The translations under genes were made by a program, and so were the position numbers. DNA of 64,000 nucleotides from Armigeres subalbatus (Eukaryota; Arthropoda; Insecta; Diptera; Culicidae): positions 50,369,907-50,433,906 of the forward strand of contig NC_085140.1 of assembly GCF_024139115.2 (NCBI RefSeq). The letters run 5' to 3'. Shown here one piece after another: positions 22,645-32,501 of the stretch. The first letter of the stretch is position 1. Each line of letters starts with the position of its first letter. The notes beneath the pieces are model-generated. The model was not told the origin of the DNA. It was given only the letters and a program-made list of their open reading frames with translations, and ran no database searches.

Positions 22645-22670
22645 CAATACCTGCATGTGAATAATGCAGA
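22645..22670. repeat. 26 bp direct repeat, left member
   Basis: Identical over 26 bp to 30516-30541. The right member directly follows the CATGCT-type tail of the retroposon ending at 30515, so the pair looks like a target-site duplication around 22671-30515. Confidence 0.7.
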
Positions 22671-22751
22671 GGAAGGAGAGTAGGCCTTGATCTAGCTAAG
22701 ACGTGTTTTTTTCGGTGCTTGTCATTTTTTCGAATATTTCCAACTTTTTAG

Positions 22752-22940
22752 GAATTAGTGTATCAAGGTTTGCAGTCAGGAACTCAACTTGCCGAAGATT
22801 CAGAATGCGATGTTTATTGCCTAGTTGAAGTGTGTGAACATCCTACCCATAGATATTATTGGGTTTACGATCGTGTGATTCCCGAAGGACTTTTCCCGAA
22901 GGATGCTATCAATTTCAAGTCAGTGAAATGGTCGGTTTGA
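22752..22940 (+). CDS. Exon-like open block of unknown function
   Basis: A pyrimidine-rich stretch ending CAACTTTTTAG at 22751 could be a splice acceptor. It is followed by an open frame of about 62 codons (ELVYQGLQSGTQLAEDSE, DVYCLVEVCEHPTHRYYW, VYDRVIPEGLFPKDAINFK) closed by TGA at 22940. The composition is balanced and protein-like with Cys and aromatic residues. There is no ATG, so it can only be an internal or terminal exon, a pseudogene, or part of an unrecognised element. It lies just inside the 7.8 kb segment bracketed by 26 bp repeats. I do not recognise the family. Confidence 0.25.
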   Translation, partial: ELVYQGLQSGTQLAEDSECDVYCLVEVCEHPTHRYYWVYDRVIPEGLFPKDAINFKSVKWSV

Positions 22941-22984
22941 ATACGCTAAGTATAATTTTATTTAATTATTTTGCATTAATTCAT

Positions 22985-23165
22985 GTTTTGACGTAGAACT
23001 ACGTCTGTCTTTTCTATATTGGGGTACACTTTACGATTGCAAAAAATTGAAAATCGTCACGAAAATATGATAGACTTTGAACGTTAATATCTCAGCCGTT
23101 TCTCGACGGATTTTCATTTTTTTTTTTTGACCATTCGATTAAGGAAGAGTCAACGCTTCATACCC
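22985..23165. repeat. GACGTAG/CTACGTC dispersed repeat, copy 2
   Basis: Starts TTTTGACGTAGAACTACGTC, with the same 7 bp stem as at 8800. It shares TCTATATTGGGG-, TTTGAACGTTAATATCTCAG- and GATTAAGGAAGAG-type blocks with that copy in the same order. Confidence 0.7.
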
Positions 23166-23594
23166 GATGTACACTGGAGTCGTTTGTTACGTTACGTTAT
23201 TTTTACAGGAATCGTTTTTATGCGATTTTTTATTCACGCGAGTTTCTGGATTTTCGCATTCCTTCAGACATACTTTGGGATTTACGCGGTTTTTTACGTT
23301 GTTTTAATTTACGCGACCCATATCTTCCGCGTAAAAATTGACTCTAGTGTGTTACAATATCTATGTATGATAATATTTACTATTAAAAACTTGCTAACAG
23401 TTTAGCAATTGATTTCGGTGAATCAGTCAATCTCGTAAGTGCATCGCAAGCTTCTTCTTCCATAGCACTACATTCCAACTAGAACTTGGCATGCTTTTCA
23501 ACTTAGTAATTTATCAGCATTTCTTAAGTTATTCATTGAAAGTTTTTTTTATGTCCGCCATTGCAGGGCTTTTAACTAACTGCAGTTCGTTTAT

Positions 23595-24312
23595 GCTAAC
23601 TTAAACGTGCGTTTTCTTTGAAAAGCTTGGGGGCATTTGACGATAGCTTCTTGCAGTAGTGGGGCTCCGAATCTTCTTCGCTGCTGCGGTGAATGCGTTC
23701 TGGTAAACTTTCTTTGGCTCGTTTTTGCTGATTCGTAGGTGTCTTTAGAGATGTCGCAAATTAATCGATTACTTCGATTAATCGATTCATCGTTGTGATA
23801 ATCGATTAATTTTGAATCGATTATTACCCAACGATTAATCGATTCAATAATCGAGAGGAATCGTGAGTAATCGATTAGTTACTAATCGATTGATCAGAAT
23901 TTTACGACATCATAAGGATGTCGAAAATTAATTGATTATTTCGATTAATCGATTCATCGTTGTGATAATCGATTAATTTTGAATCGATTACTATACAATG
24001 ATTAATCGATTCAATAATCGACAAGAATCAAGAGTAATCGATTAGCAACTAATCGATTAATCGGGATTTTACGACATCTCTAGGTGTCTTCCGGACTAAA
24101 GGAATAATTATTATTATCAATAACGCCGTTGACAGCCCAGCTCTCGCAATAGGTTTTTCTGTAATGAGCCACCAGGGGCTTAGGCTGACTTAGCGATGGG
24201 TGGTAAGTCTCTGTAGCAGTCTGCGTCGGTAATGGTTGCAGCTGTACACTATCAGCCAGGCTTGTGCTTTTCAAATTGTGTAATCGATTATCATTTAAAA
24301 TTATATAAACCT
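23595..24312 (-). pseudogene. Minus-strand reading frame interrupted by an hAT-type MITE
   Basis: On the minus strand the frame is open from about 24312 down to 24083 (SLADSVQLQPLPTQTATE, PSLSQPKPLVAHYRKTYC, VIDNNNYSFSPEDT). It then meets the MITE at 24082, whose first three bases supply a TAG stop. Beyond the MITE, at 23737 and lower, the same frame continues with SAKTSQRKFTRTHSPQQRRR and FGAPLLQEAIVKCPQAF to a TAA near 23595. Insert plus duplication is 345 bp, a multiple of three. The two halves total about 120 codons without an ATG, so an exon is more likely than a complete gene. The function is unknown and the frame may be fortuitous. Confidence 0.35.
23746..24082. mobile_element. hAT-type MITE with 8 bp target duplication
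   Basis: Begins TAGAGATGTCG and ends CGACATCTCTA. An exact 8 bp duplication GGTGTCTT flanks it (23738-23745 and 24083-24090). These are the marks of hAT elements. The 337 bp interior is a dimer of two self-complementary units (about 23750-23915 and 23918-24082), each packed with ATCGATTA motifs and bounded by GATGTCG/CGACATC. Non-coding. Confidence 0.85.
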
Positions 24313-24319
24313 AATTAAT

Positions 24320-26035
24320 ACCAATTTAAGTTCAACAATGAAGTTCAATCGGATGTTTGGCATTGTTACCAATGCTTCGAATCGAGATACAATTATCGAA
24401 CGATTCTTACTCTCTATCGAGTTTTTATCAATTGGTAATTTGGATATGTGAACGCTTGAGAGTGTTGTTCATCCTCGATTATTTAAATTTTTTATTTTTA
24501 TCTTCATTTTCAAATGATGGTCCAAAAATTATATACATCACATCGAAAACAGATTCAGGCTAGACTTGAAAAACGCTTGCTTTGGTCTCATCGCACAGAA
24601 TAGTCGAAAACCTGTAGATTTCATACAGCTACGTAGTTCAACGTCATCTTTGCGTACAACCCGATTGGGCTGAACCTTTGAGTTTTTTATGGGTATGTGT
24701 ATTTTTGGAAATCGTTTAAAGCATAATATAAAGCTCCCATTGATAAATTTTCATAATAGCACATTCAATGTTTGATTGATTTTTTGTCATTCATAAATGG
24801 TACAAAAATGGCTACTAGCATATTAAAAGAGTCACATTAACATAAGTAAAAAATTAGGACACATTATAACAAATTGCATAAAAATCATCGGATTCTTTAC
24901 TTCCAGATTACATTAAATTGATTTTGTTGTAAGATTATATTCCCTAAATTAATGAATCGTGAATAATTTTCAATATTTATTACACATATAATATATATTA
25001 TGTTTTATTTTGTTTTTATCTTTATCTGAAGATGAAAATGAAGATTCAAAGAAAAAGCAATTACGTTCTCAAATCAATAATAAAAAAAATGTCTTGTAAA
25101 CAGCGTAAACTATTTTCATCATATCGTAATATTAAATTAATGTCAGTGTTTAAACAATTAATCACTCAACGTTTGTCAAATGAAAAGTAAATAAAAGCAT
25201 AATGCATAATTATCATGGATGCATTAGCCATTCACAAGTGTACATCGATCATTTAATGGTCGTATTGGTAATAGTATAATTGTAATAAATTTCAATTCAA
25301 GTGAAAATGATCATTTAAGCAATAGAATTAAGACTTAACCTTAAGGAGATGTATAACAAACGGTACATTTCTAAAATTTTCTTCAACAAATGGGTATGCT
25401 CATTTGGGCATTTTTACGTGTTATTATTATTATTGCATGTGACAGATTTTTCTTGCGTACTAGTTATACACCACCGAAAATGCATGATGAAAATTCCCAC
25501 TTCTTTTTTAAATAAACTTCAATATATGTATAACACATAACATACAATATATGAAATAGGAGTTCAAATGTCTGGAAATAAATACGATTTCAACATCATA
25601 TAGTTATTTATATTTTCTATCGACCAATTATTGCAATGTTTTACCTTTGACTAATAACTTGGTTATAAACAACAATCAGTTAAATATATATATTAACAGT
25701 TCACATATTTTCATAGAAAACTAAATATGGTAAATAAGTCAAGAAGTCAAGGAAGAAAAATGTCCACTCAAATTATATTTGTTACGTGGATATGCTGGAT
25801 TTGAACTGTTCAGATATTTCCAAGGAAAAGATCTTAATGGATTTGATGATCTGAATGGCATACAGTTTCAGTACTGAAAAACTGAAATCTTTAAGCGAAG
25901 CATAACCTATTGTAAGAGCTGCAAATATGGTGAGTCCGTTCCATGATTACAATTTATAAAAACAATTTTACTAAATACCCGCTAGGATCAAATATGTATG
26001 ACATGGATGTTTATCCGTAGTACAAATCGAAAATT
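24320..26035. other. AT-rich DNA without recognised gene
   Basis: Very AT-rich, no array or TIR pair noticed, all frames short. It is part of the 7.8 kb segment bracketed by the 26 bp repeats. Confidence 0.5.
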
Positions 26036-26039
26036 CCAC

Positions 26040-26360
26040 ACACACGCGCGCGCACACGCACACACGTAAAATACACATAAATTAACTAAATTTGTATGGC
26101 TGTGCATTCTTATTTAACCTCAAATTGAGATTAAATAAAGGTTGCTGATTGCTGATTAACATTAGCTTTCCGATTTCTACATAATGGTGTTGAATAGCCG
26201 TGATTATCTTCATAAATATTTTCAATTTTAATCCCACTTCTTTTCTTCTTTCCATTCGTTAAAAATAATGACGTGGGCGCTTAATCCAAAATTCAAATGA
26301 ACAATCGCTCACTTTGAGCAATTGATTGTTTGTTTATTCTCGCGAAGGATGAACAATTTA
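26040..26360 (+). mobile_element. Retroposon E-B, 5' part (split by a younger insertion)
   Basis: From a CA/CG-rich start (CACACACGCGCGCGCACACG) this block aligns base for base in order with 34061-34383: AAATTAAC, GGTTGC-GATT, ACATTAGCTTTCCGATT, CAATCGCTCACTTTGAGC. It stops at 26360 and resumes at 29271, which shows that 26361-29247 is a later insertion. Confidence 0.8.
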
Positions 26361-26383
26361 GGCGCGGCCGGTATTAGTTAATT

Positions 26384-28595
26384 AGTTCAGTGCGTGTTGG
26401 CTCTTGTTTAGGACGGCAGAACGATCGCGCGATTTGCCGAAATTTTGTGTTTTGCATTGCGCGGCCGGTATTAAAGTTAATTAGTTCAGTGCGTGTTGGC
26501 TCTTGTTTAGGACGGCAGAACGATCGCGCGATTTGCCGAAATTTTGTGTTTTGCATTGCGCGGCCGGTATTAAAGTTAATTAGTTCAGTGCGAGTTGGCT
26601 CTTGTTTCGGACGGTAGAACGATCGCGCGATTTGCCGAAATTTTGTGTTTTGCATTGCGCGGCCGGTATTAAAGTTAATTTGTTCAGTGCGAGTTGGCTC
26701 TTGTTTCGGACGGTAGAACGATCGCGCGATTTGCCGAAATTTTGTGTTTTGCATTGCGCGGCCGGTATTAAAGTTAATTAGTTCAGTGCGTGTTGGCTCT
26801 TGTTTAGGACGGCAGAACGATCGCGCGATTTGCCGAAATTTTGTGTTTTGCATTGCGCGGCTGGTATTAAAGTTAATTAGTTCAGTGCGTGTTGGCTCTT
26901 GTTTAGGACGGCAGAACGATCGCGCGATTTGCCGAAATTTTGTGTTTTGCATTGCGCGGCCGGTATTAAAGTTAATTAGTTCAGTGCGTGTTGGCTCTTG
27001 TTTCGGACGGTAGAACGATCGCGCGATTTGCCGAAATTTTGTGTTTTGCATTGCGCGGCCGGTATTAAAGTTAATTAGTTCAGTGCGAGTTGGCTCTTGT
27101 TTCGGACGGTAGAACGATCGCGCGATTTGCCGAAATTTTGTGTTTTGCATTGCGCGGCCGGTATTAAAGTTAATTTGTTCAGTGCGAGTTGGCTCTTGTT
27201 TCGGACGGTAGAACGATCGCGCGATTTGCCGAAATTTTGTGTTTTGCATTGCGCGGCCGGTATTAAAGTTAATTAGTTCAGTGCGTGTTGGCTCTTGTTT
27301 AGGACGGCAGAACGATCGCGCGATTTGCCGAAATTTTGTGTTTTGCATTGCGCGGCCGGTATTAAAGTTAATTAGTTCAGTGCGTGTTGGCTCTTGTCTA
27401 GGACGGCAGAACGATCGCGCGATTTGCCGAAATTTTGTGTTTTGCATTGCGCGGCTGGTATTAAAGTTAATTAGTTCAGTGCGTGTTGGCTCTTGTTTAG
27501 GACGGCAGAACGATCGCGCGATTTGCCGAAATTTTGTGTTTTGCATTGCGCGGCCGGTATTAAAGTTAATTAGTTCAGTGCGTGTTGGCTCTTGTTTCGG
27601 ACGGTAGAACGATCGCGCGATTTGCCGAAATTTTGTGTTTTGCATTGCGCGGCCGGTATTAAAGTTAATTAGCTCAGTGCGAGTTGGCTCTTGTTTCGGA
27701 CGGTAGAACGATCGCGCGATTTGCCGAAATTTTGTGTTTTGCATTGCGCGGCCGGTAATAAAGTTAATTAGTTCAGTGCGTGTTGGCTCTTGTTTAGGAC
27801 GGCAGAACGATCGCGCGATTTGCCGAAATTTTGTGTTTTGCATTGCGTGGCCGGTATTAAAGTTAATTAGTTCAGTGCGTGTTGGCTCTTGTTTAGGACG
27901 GCAGAACGATCGCGCGATTTGCCGAAATTTTGTGTTTTGCATTGCGCGGCCGGTATTAAAGTTAATTAGTTCAGTGCGTGTTGGCTCTTGTTTAGGACGG
28001 CAGAACGATCGCGCGATTTGCCGAAATTTTGTGTTTTGCATTGCGCGGCCGGTATTTAAAGTTAATTAGTTCAGTGCGTGTTGGCTCTTGTTTAGGACGG
28101 CAGAACGATCGCGCGATTTGCCGAAATTTTGTGTTTTGCATTGCGTGGCCGGTATTAAAGTTAATTAGTTCAGTGCGTGTTGGCTCTTGTTTAGGACGGC
28201 AGAACGATCGCGCGATTTGCCGAAATTTTGTGTTTTGCATTGCGCGGCCGGTATTAAAGTTAATTAGTTCAGTGCGTGTTGGCTCTTGTTTAGGACGGCA
28301 GAACGATCGCGCGATTTGCCGAAATTTTGTGTTTTGCATTGCGCGGCCGGTATTAAAGTTAATTAGTTCAGTGCGTGTTGGCTCTTGTTTCGGACGGTAG
28401 AACGATCGCGCGATTTGCCGATTTTTTTTGTTTTTTGCATTGCGCGGCCGGTAATAAAGTTAATTAGTTCAGTGCGCGTTGGCTCTTGTTTCGGGAGTTC
28501 TGTGCGTGATCTCTCATGTTTCGGACAGCAGAACGATCGCGCGGTCGGCCGAATTATTGTGTTCTGCATTGCGCGGCCGGTAATAAAATTAATCA
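26384..28595. repeat. 99 bp tandem monomer array
   Basis: GTTCAGTGCG recurs at 26384, 26483, 26582, 26681, 26780 and onward every 99 bp to 28366 and 28467. A truncated unit and one diverged unit close the array (28497-28595). Neighbouring units differ at only a few sites. Main variants are GTGTTGG...TTTAGG...GGCAG and GAGTTGG...TTTCGG...GGTAG. Each unit contains GAACGATCGCGCGAT and a GCAGAAC/GTTTTGC or GTTCTGC potential stem. Because 99 is divisible by three, several frames stay open, including a 555-codon minus-strand frame of 33-residue repeats. I regard these as non-genic. Confidence 0.95.
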
Positions 28596-28624
28596 GTTCA
28601 GTGCGCGATCTCTCTTGTTTCGAG

Positions 28625-28697
28625 GCGGGCTTGGTAGTCATATGGCTACTGCTTCTGCCTCATACGCAGGAGGTCATGGATTCAATCCCAGGTCCGT
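28625..28697 (+). other. tRNA-like (SINE head) segment
   Basis: The segment begins GCGGGCTTGGTAGTCATATG (box A-like) and, after a CTGCTTCTGCCTCATACGCAG arm that could form an anticodon-type stem, contains GGATTCAATCC, a good box B. This is the layout of a pol III promoter derived from tRNA. It sits between the monomer array and the retroposon body. It is not a functional tRNA gene: the acceptor pairing is poor. Confidence 0.6.
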
Positions 28698-29270
28698 CCC
28701 ATTCTCCTACTTTTTATCTTTGTCTTTATTTCTTATGTTCTAGCAATCGCTAGAACAGGAAATGGACTTCCATACCGTTTCCATTACTATTCCTATACCT
28801 TCAACTTGAGTATTCTAACAATAATCTGCTAGAATTGGAAATGAACTATAGAGCTCGTTTCCTACATCCAATTAGAAATTCCATCAGTTACCTTCTCCTA
28901 TCTATCACATTGGCAGCTCGTTAACCAAGACGGACCTCTGCCTCTCCAACCTAACCCAGAAATTCCAACAAATTCCGCATGAACTCGTGGCAAGTGCAGA
29001 GGTATATGCGGCTTGCAGTGGGCGAGTGATTGCATCATCATTTCCTCCCCCTTCCCTACATTGACTTGCATTCTGACGTGGCAAGCGCCAGTATGACCTA
29101 ACAAATGAGATCACCAGTACTTGTACATTGAAGATGTGTGCTAATCCCAAGCAAACATCTGTTGGTTCCCTGTGCAAGAACAGCTGATCTGGTCATAATG
29201 GAGTAGCAACTACGAGCAGTCAATCAAGCTCAAGCTAAAGCTCAAGCTCTCGCGAAGGATGAACAATTTA

Positions 29271-29650
29271 ACAAGATAAGGAAATGCTAATACTGTTGTA
29301 AAGAAGTTGCATAGGTCACATCACTTTCCATGGTGAATCCCGATCTGTGTTACTGATTACCCCACCCAACTAACAAAACTTCCTTTCCGTGGTAATTGTG
29401 GAGATGCAGAGGTATTCTCGGTCTCTAGTAGCAACAATAACCACACACTAACATTCCCTCCCTTTTCCAACTGACTGTGAGGACTTAAATTATTGCCGTT
29501 ATTGATCAACATTCGCGAGCTGCTGAAACGTGCACTTCGAGAATAGATGGTAAATCCCAACCATTATTCACTTGGATCTAAGTGCAATTTTAGTTCCGAT
29601 CAATCACGGAATAGCGACCATTGATATGTACAGTCAGTCTAAGCTAAGCT
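29271..29650 (+). mobile_element. Retroposon E-B, 3' part
   Basis: Continues the alignment with 34384-34800: GAAGTTGCATAGGTCACATC, GGAGATGCAGAGGTATTCTC, GAGCTGCTGAAACGTGCAC, TGATATGTACAGTCAG and a tail of TAAGC units. Together with 26040-26360 it makes one element of about 0.7 kb. Confidence 0.8.
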
Positions 29651-29879
29651 AAGATATGCAGATTGTTCGCGAGAATCAGAAGCTTTTGATCTACTTGTGC
29701 GGTCGATATGTGAATAGATTTTATTATTCGCAATGCTGTACTTTGAAACATGCCTCAGAGACGTTTATTTAGGAGTATCAAATTTTCTGTCGGAATTGAG
29801 TGAAAAAAAAGTAGATCATGTTTGTTTGTTGCTTGAAAGACAAATGTTCAGCATTCAGAGGTCACGTACAGTCGTGATT

Positions 29880-30515
29880 TATTTAGTAGGCAGAACGATC
29901 GGCCGGTCATGACATAATTTGTTCTGCTTTGTGCGGTCAGCAGAACGATCGCCCGATCATCGAAATGTTGTTCTGCTTTGTGCGGGTGAGTAAATGAATT
30001 AGAAAGTGAAGATGCAGTTCGCGTCAGTAAGCAGAACGATCAGCCGGTCATCGAAAATATTGTTCTGCTTTGTGCGGTTAGCAGAGAGATCGGCTGGTCA
30101 TCGACAATTTTGTTCTGCTTAGTGCGGTCGGTAATTAAAATAATTAGTGTTCGTTCGATATGTTTTGAAATAATCAAATTACACGCTATACACGGCATAC
30201 CGTTTACCAAAACGAACCCTGCCACAATACCTACCCCATATATCCAACATCCCAGTGATTTCTCGTGGAAGTGCAGATGACTCGTCGGCTTCTATCAAAG
30301 CGAGTATCATGTCAACATTTTCCCACCCATTCCTTAATTGACCTGCATTCGGACACGGCCGGCGCTGGTATTGCTTATTTTTGGGTCACCAGTTCTTACA
30401 CATTGAAGATGATGTTAGTCCCAAACTTCATCTGTTGGTTCTCTGTGTAATTACAGCTGACCTGGCAGTAACGGAGTAGCAACCGTGGGCGGTCAATCAT
30501 GCTCATGCTCATGCT
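29880..30515 (+). mobile_element. Monomer-headed retroposon, diverged copy
   Basis: Four diverged hairpin units, each GCAGAACGATC-(C/G)-CCGGTCAT...TTGTTCTGC followed by TTTGTGCGGT, lie at about 29890, 29940, 30031 and 30070. A body with GTGGAAGTGCAG, CTGCATTCGGACACGGCCGG and CATTGAAGATGATGTTAGTC follows, then a 3' tail of CATGCT units (30496-30515). The tail is followed at once by the right member of a 26 bp direct repeat whose left member is 7.8 kb upstream at 22645. Confidence 0.7.
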
Positions 30516-30541
30516 CAATACCTGCATGTGAATAATGCAGA
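30516..30541. repeat. 26 bp direct repeat, right member
   Basis: Identical to 22645-22670. It abuts the retroposon tail, as a target-site duplication would. Confidence 0.7.
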
Positions 30542-30920
30542 ACTGTATTAAAATCTGAAACAATAGTCCAAAAAATAATAGAAAATTTTAAAATAAAAAA
30601 AAAAAAAGTGGATTCAAAAAGGTTCCAATTAAAATCAAATAATTAATTCGTAGAAATTTCAGCAAGTTCTGTTCTAGTTTCAATTCTGTTGCTCACTCAC
30701 TCGCCAATGAAATGTTAATCAAATTGCTTAACTAGATCCCCCTCAACTGGCGACAGTTGTCGAAGTCGAAAAATCTTCGCTAAGCTCTGGAAAATGTAGA
30801 TTCCCGATAAAATTCAACGCTTGACAGCGCCATCAGCCAACCGACTTCCCATCCGATGATGATGTTGTCGATGGAGGCGCTCAATTTCGCTGTTTGGTGT
30901 TTCCCTGTCGGTCAGGGTTG
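30542..30920. other. Spacer, no recognised feature
   Basis: AT-rich DNA with an A13-type run near 30595. Nothing else seen. Confidence 0.4.
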
Positions 30921-30944
30921 ATCCAACATCGTAATTTGCCGATG

Positions 30945-31075
30945 ACTATAAATTCCAGCCAAGATCATTTATCACTTTTGAATTCAACCATCACTGCACT
31001 GGTTTCGTGACTCCATTTATCAAACTGAAATCTGACGAAATGGTAAAATTGCTTTATATTGGAGTAACCCTAGCG
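30945..31075 (+). promoter_or_regulatory. Possible TATA promoter and signal-peptide-like start
   Basis: ACTATAAATTCC at about 30947 resembles a TATA box. About 25-30 bp downstream an arthropod initiator-like TCATTT occurs. An ATG near 31039 opens MVKLLYIGVTLA, which looks like the start of a secretion signal but meets a stop two codons later (AER stop). One base away the sequence reads RYNRICEQDASDDQKFGVLY, so a single frameshift may separate a former secreted protein from its signal. Alternatively the ATG lies at an exon end (ATG followed by GTAAAA). No family was recognised. Confidence 0.3.
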
Positions 31076-31079
31076 GAGC

Positions 31080-32200
31080 GATAGATACAATCGGATTTGC
31101 GAACAAGACGCCAGCGATGACCAAAAGTTTGGCGTGCTCTACGTCCTACTCAGTGAACCAGGCAAGCGGATTGGATGAAGTAATACAATTAGCCAATCAG
31201 AGTGCTCATATTATTACATTTTTACGATGACAACAAGCGGCAACGTCAGCACTAGTCACGATTACTGCAGCGCCGACCACCACTTCACGAACAAAGTCAA
31301 GCTACGATGAATTCAACTAAGGCGACGATATGGTCTGCCTTTCTATCCTTAGCGACTCAACTGCGGCACCGTTCTTCGATGGGTCACCAATAGTAAAATT
31401 CCAACCTTGTTAGGGAGACAAGCAAACACAAAGAAGAACCATTCAGGATCAATGAACAAGCTCGATTTCGCGCTTCTTTTTATCCCGATCCGACGCGACG
31501 ACCGCACAAATCCACTGGCTGTAAGGAAAATCAGAAAATGGAACGAATACCATCAGCGACCATAGTTGCGGAAAATCAAGATCACCGAATGATAATTATC
31601 CAATTAGTGCTCCGGCGTACCCACCGTGTACGGTGGCCGGTTCGTCAAATGGTGGGTATCGTTGACAGTGAAACCCCAAAATAGATATCTAGGGGAGAAG
31701 ACGTAAAGGTGAAATTGTAAGCGAAATCAGTTTTGGCGTGGCACATTACCTACCTATAGATATCTCTTGAATAACCACGACAGGGTAAACATTGTTAATT
31801 AATTCTTCACAGTGAATTAACCATTGGAATTTAAGACATTAATGGCAACACGTGTATTTTATCACCAATGCTGTTTGTCATGGTAATCAACTAGAAACTC
31901 GGACTGTTGAAAAAAGCCAAATGAATGGAGCTTGGAGTAAATTGTTTATTTACAGAAGATGTATAGAAACCCAATTTTAAGTTCAACCATTAAATAAAAT
32001 TTTCATTTTTTTTTTGCAAATCAATATTACTTTTGACAGACACTGGGAAGCACATCTTTCATTAGCCAACTGATATTTTGAAGTTTATTTCGTCAATTAA
32101 AACAAACCCTAAAGCACTCTCATTGGTAATGGGTTGAATGGGATAACAAAAGGTCTGTAATTAACAATGTCTGCAAGATGGGCTGAAACTGAAAGTATCT
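31080..32200. other. Unassigned DNA, possibly a decayed gene
   Basis: Short protein-like stretches in shifting frames (for example YDEFN then GDDMVCLSILSDSTAAPFF near 31310-31390) are separated by stops. They could be exons of a dead gene or chance. No repeat structure was seen. Confidence 0.3.
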
Positions 32201-32501
32201 ACATAAGTACAAGGAAACTGATCCATGATAGACCCTTATGAAGAAATTTGACCGACCTTTTGACTGTCAGCGAAAGTGAGGAGCCAATCTCACCTCCCAC
32301 GCTTCGAATCGCAACATTAACTTTAAATCCTGTTTCACTATCAGCAATAGATAAATTTGGATTTGTAAATTGAATTTGGATACCGTCGCTGGGGGTGACA
32401 ATGGGTCTGAGGGGTGAGAATTTGTCAGTGCCCCCACCGACAGTCTGGAGGTCGGGTTGCAAAATCGTTCAAAAAGGTCTCTTATTCGGTTTTTTTTTGT
32501 C
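32200..32501. other. Unassigned DNA with an open minus frame
   Basis: A minus-strand frame of 87 codons without ATG (PLRPIVTPSDGIQIQF, VAIRSVGGEIGSSLSLTV) spans 32199-32462. I do not recognise it and it has no supporting context. Confidence 0.3.

Larger units (their letters stand above)
26361..29247 (+). mobile_element. Monomer-headed retroposon, long copy (~22 monomers)
   Basis: A 2.9 kb insertion into retroposon E-B, flanked by an exact 23 bp direct repeat (26338-26360 and 29248-29270). The related copy at 34061-34811 has a single diverged version of this site (near 34364-34390), so it serves as a paralogous empty site. In order the element holds a tandem monomer array (26361-28595), a tRNA-like segment (28625-28697), a body, the 3' module shared with the other copies (GCAGAGGTATATGCGG near 29000; CATTGAAGATG near 29127) and a tail of CAAGCT repeats (29223-29247). 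It encodes no protein, so mobilisation by a LINE in trans is inferred. Confidence 0.8.

Noticed and set aside
26374..28041. 555-codon minus-strand frame of 33-residue repeats, and matching plus frames with VGSCLGRQNDRAICRN repeats
   Set aside because: The 99 bp period is divisible by three, so frames stay open on both strands automatically. The array is the head of a retroposon and no gene signals are present.
26384..28595. CRISPR-like array
   Set aside because: The repeats are contiguous near-identical monomers without unique spacers, and the genome is eukaryotic.
28625..28697. Functional tRNA gene
   Set aside because: Box B is good but acceptor-stem pairing is poor and it lies inside a retroposon, so it is a SINE head.
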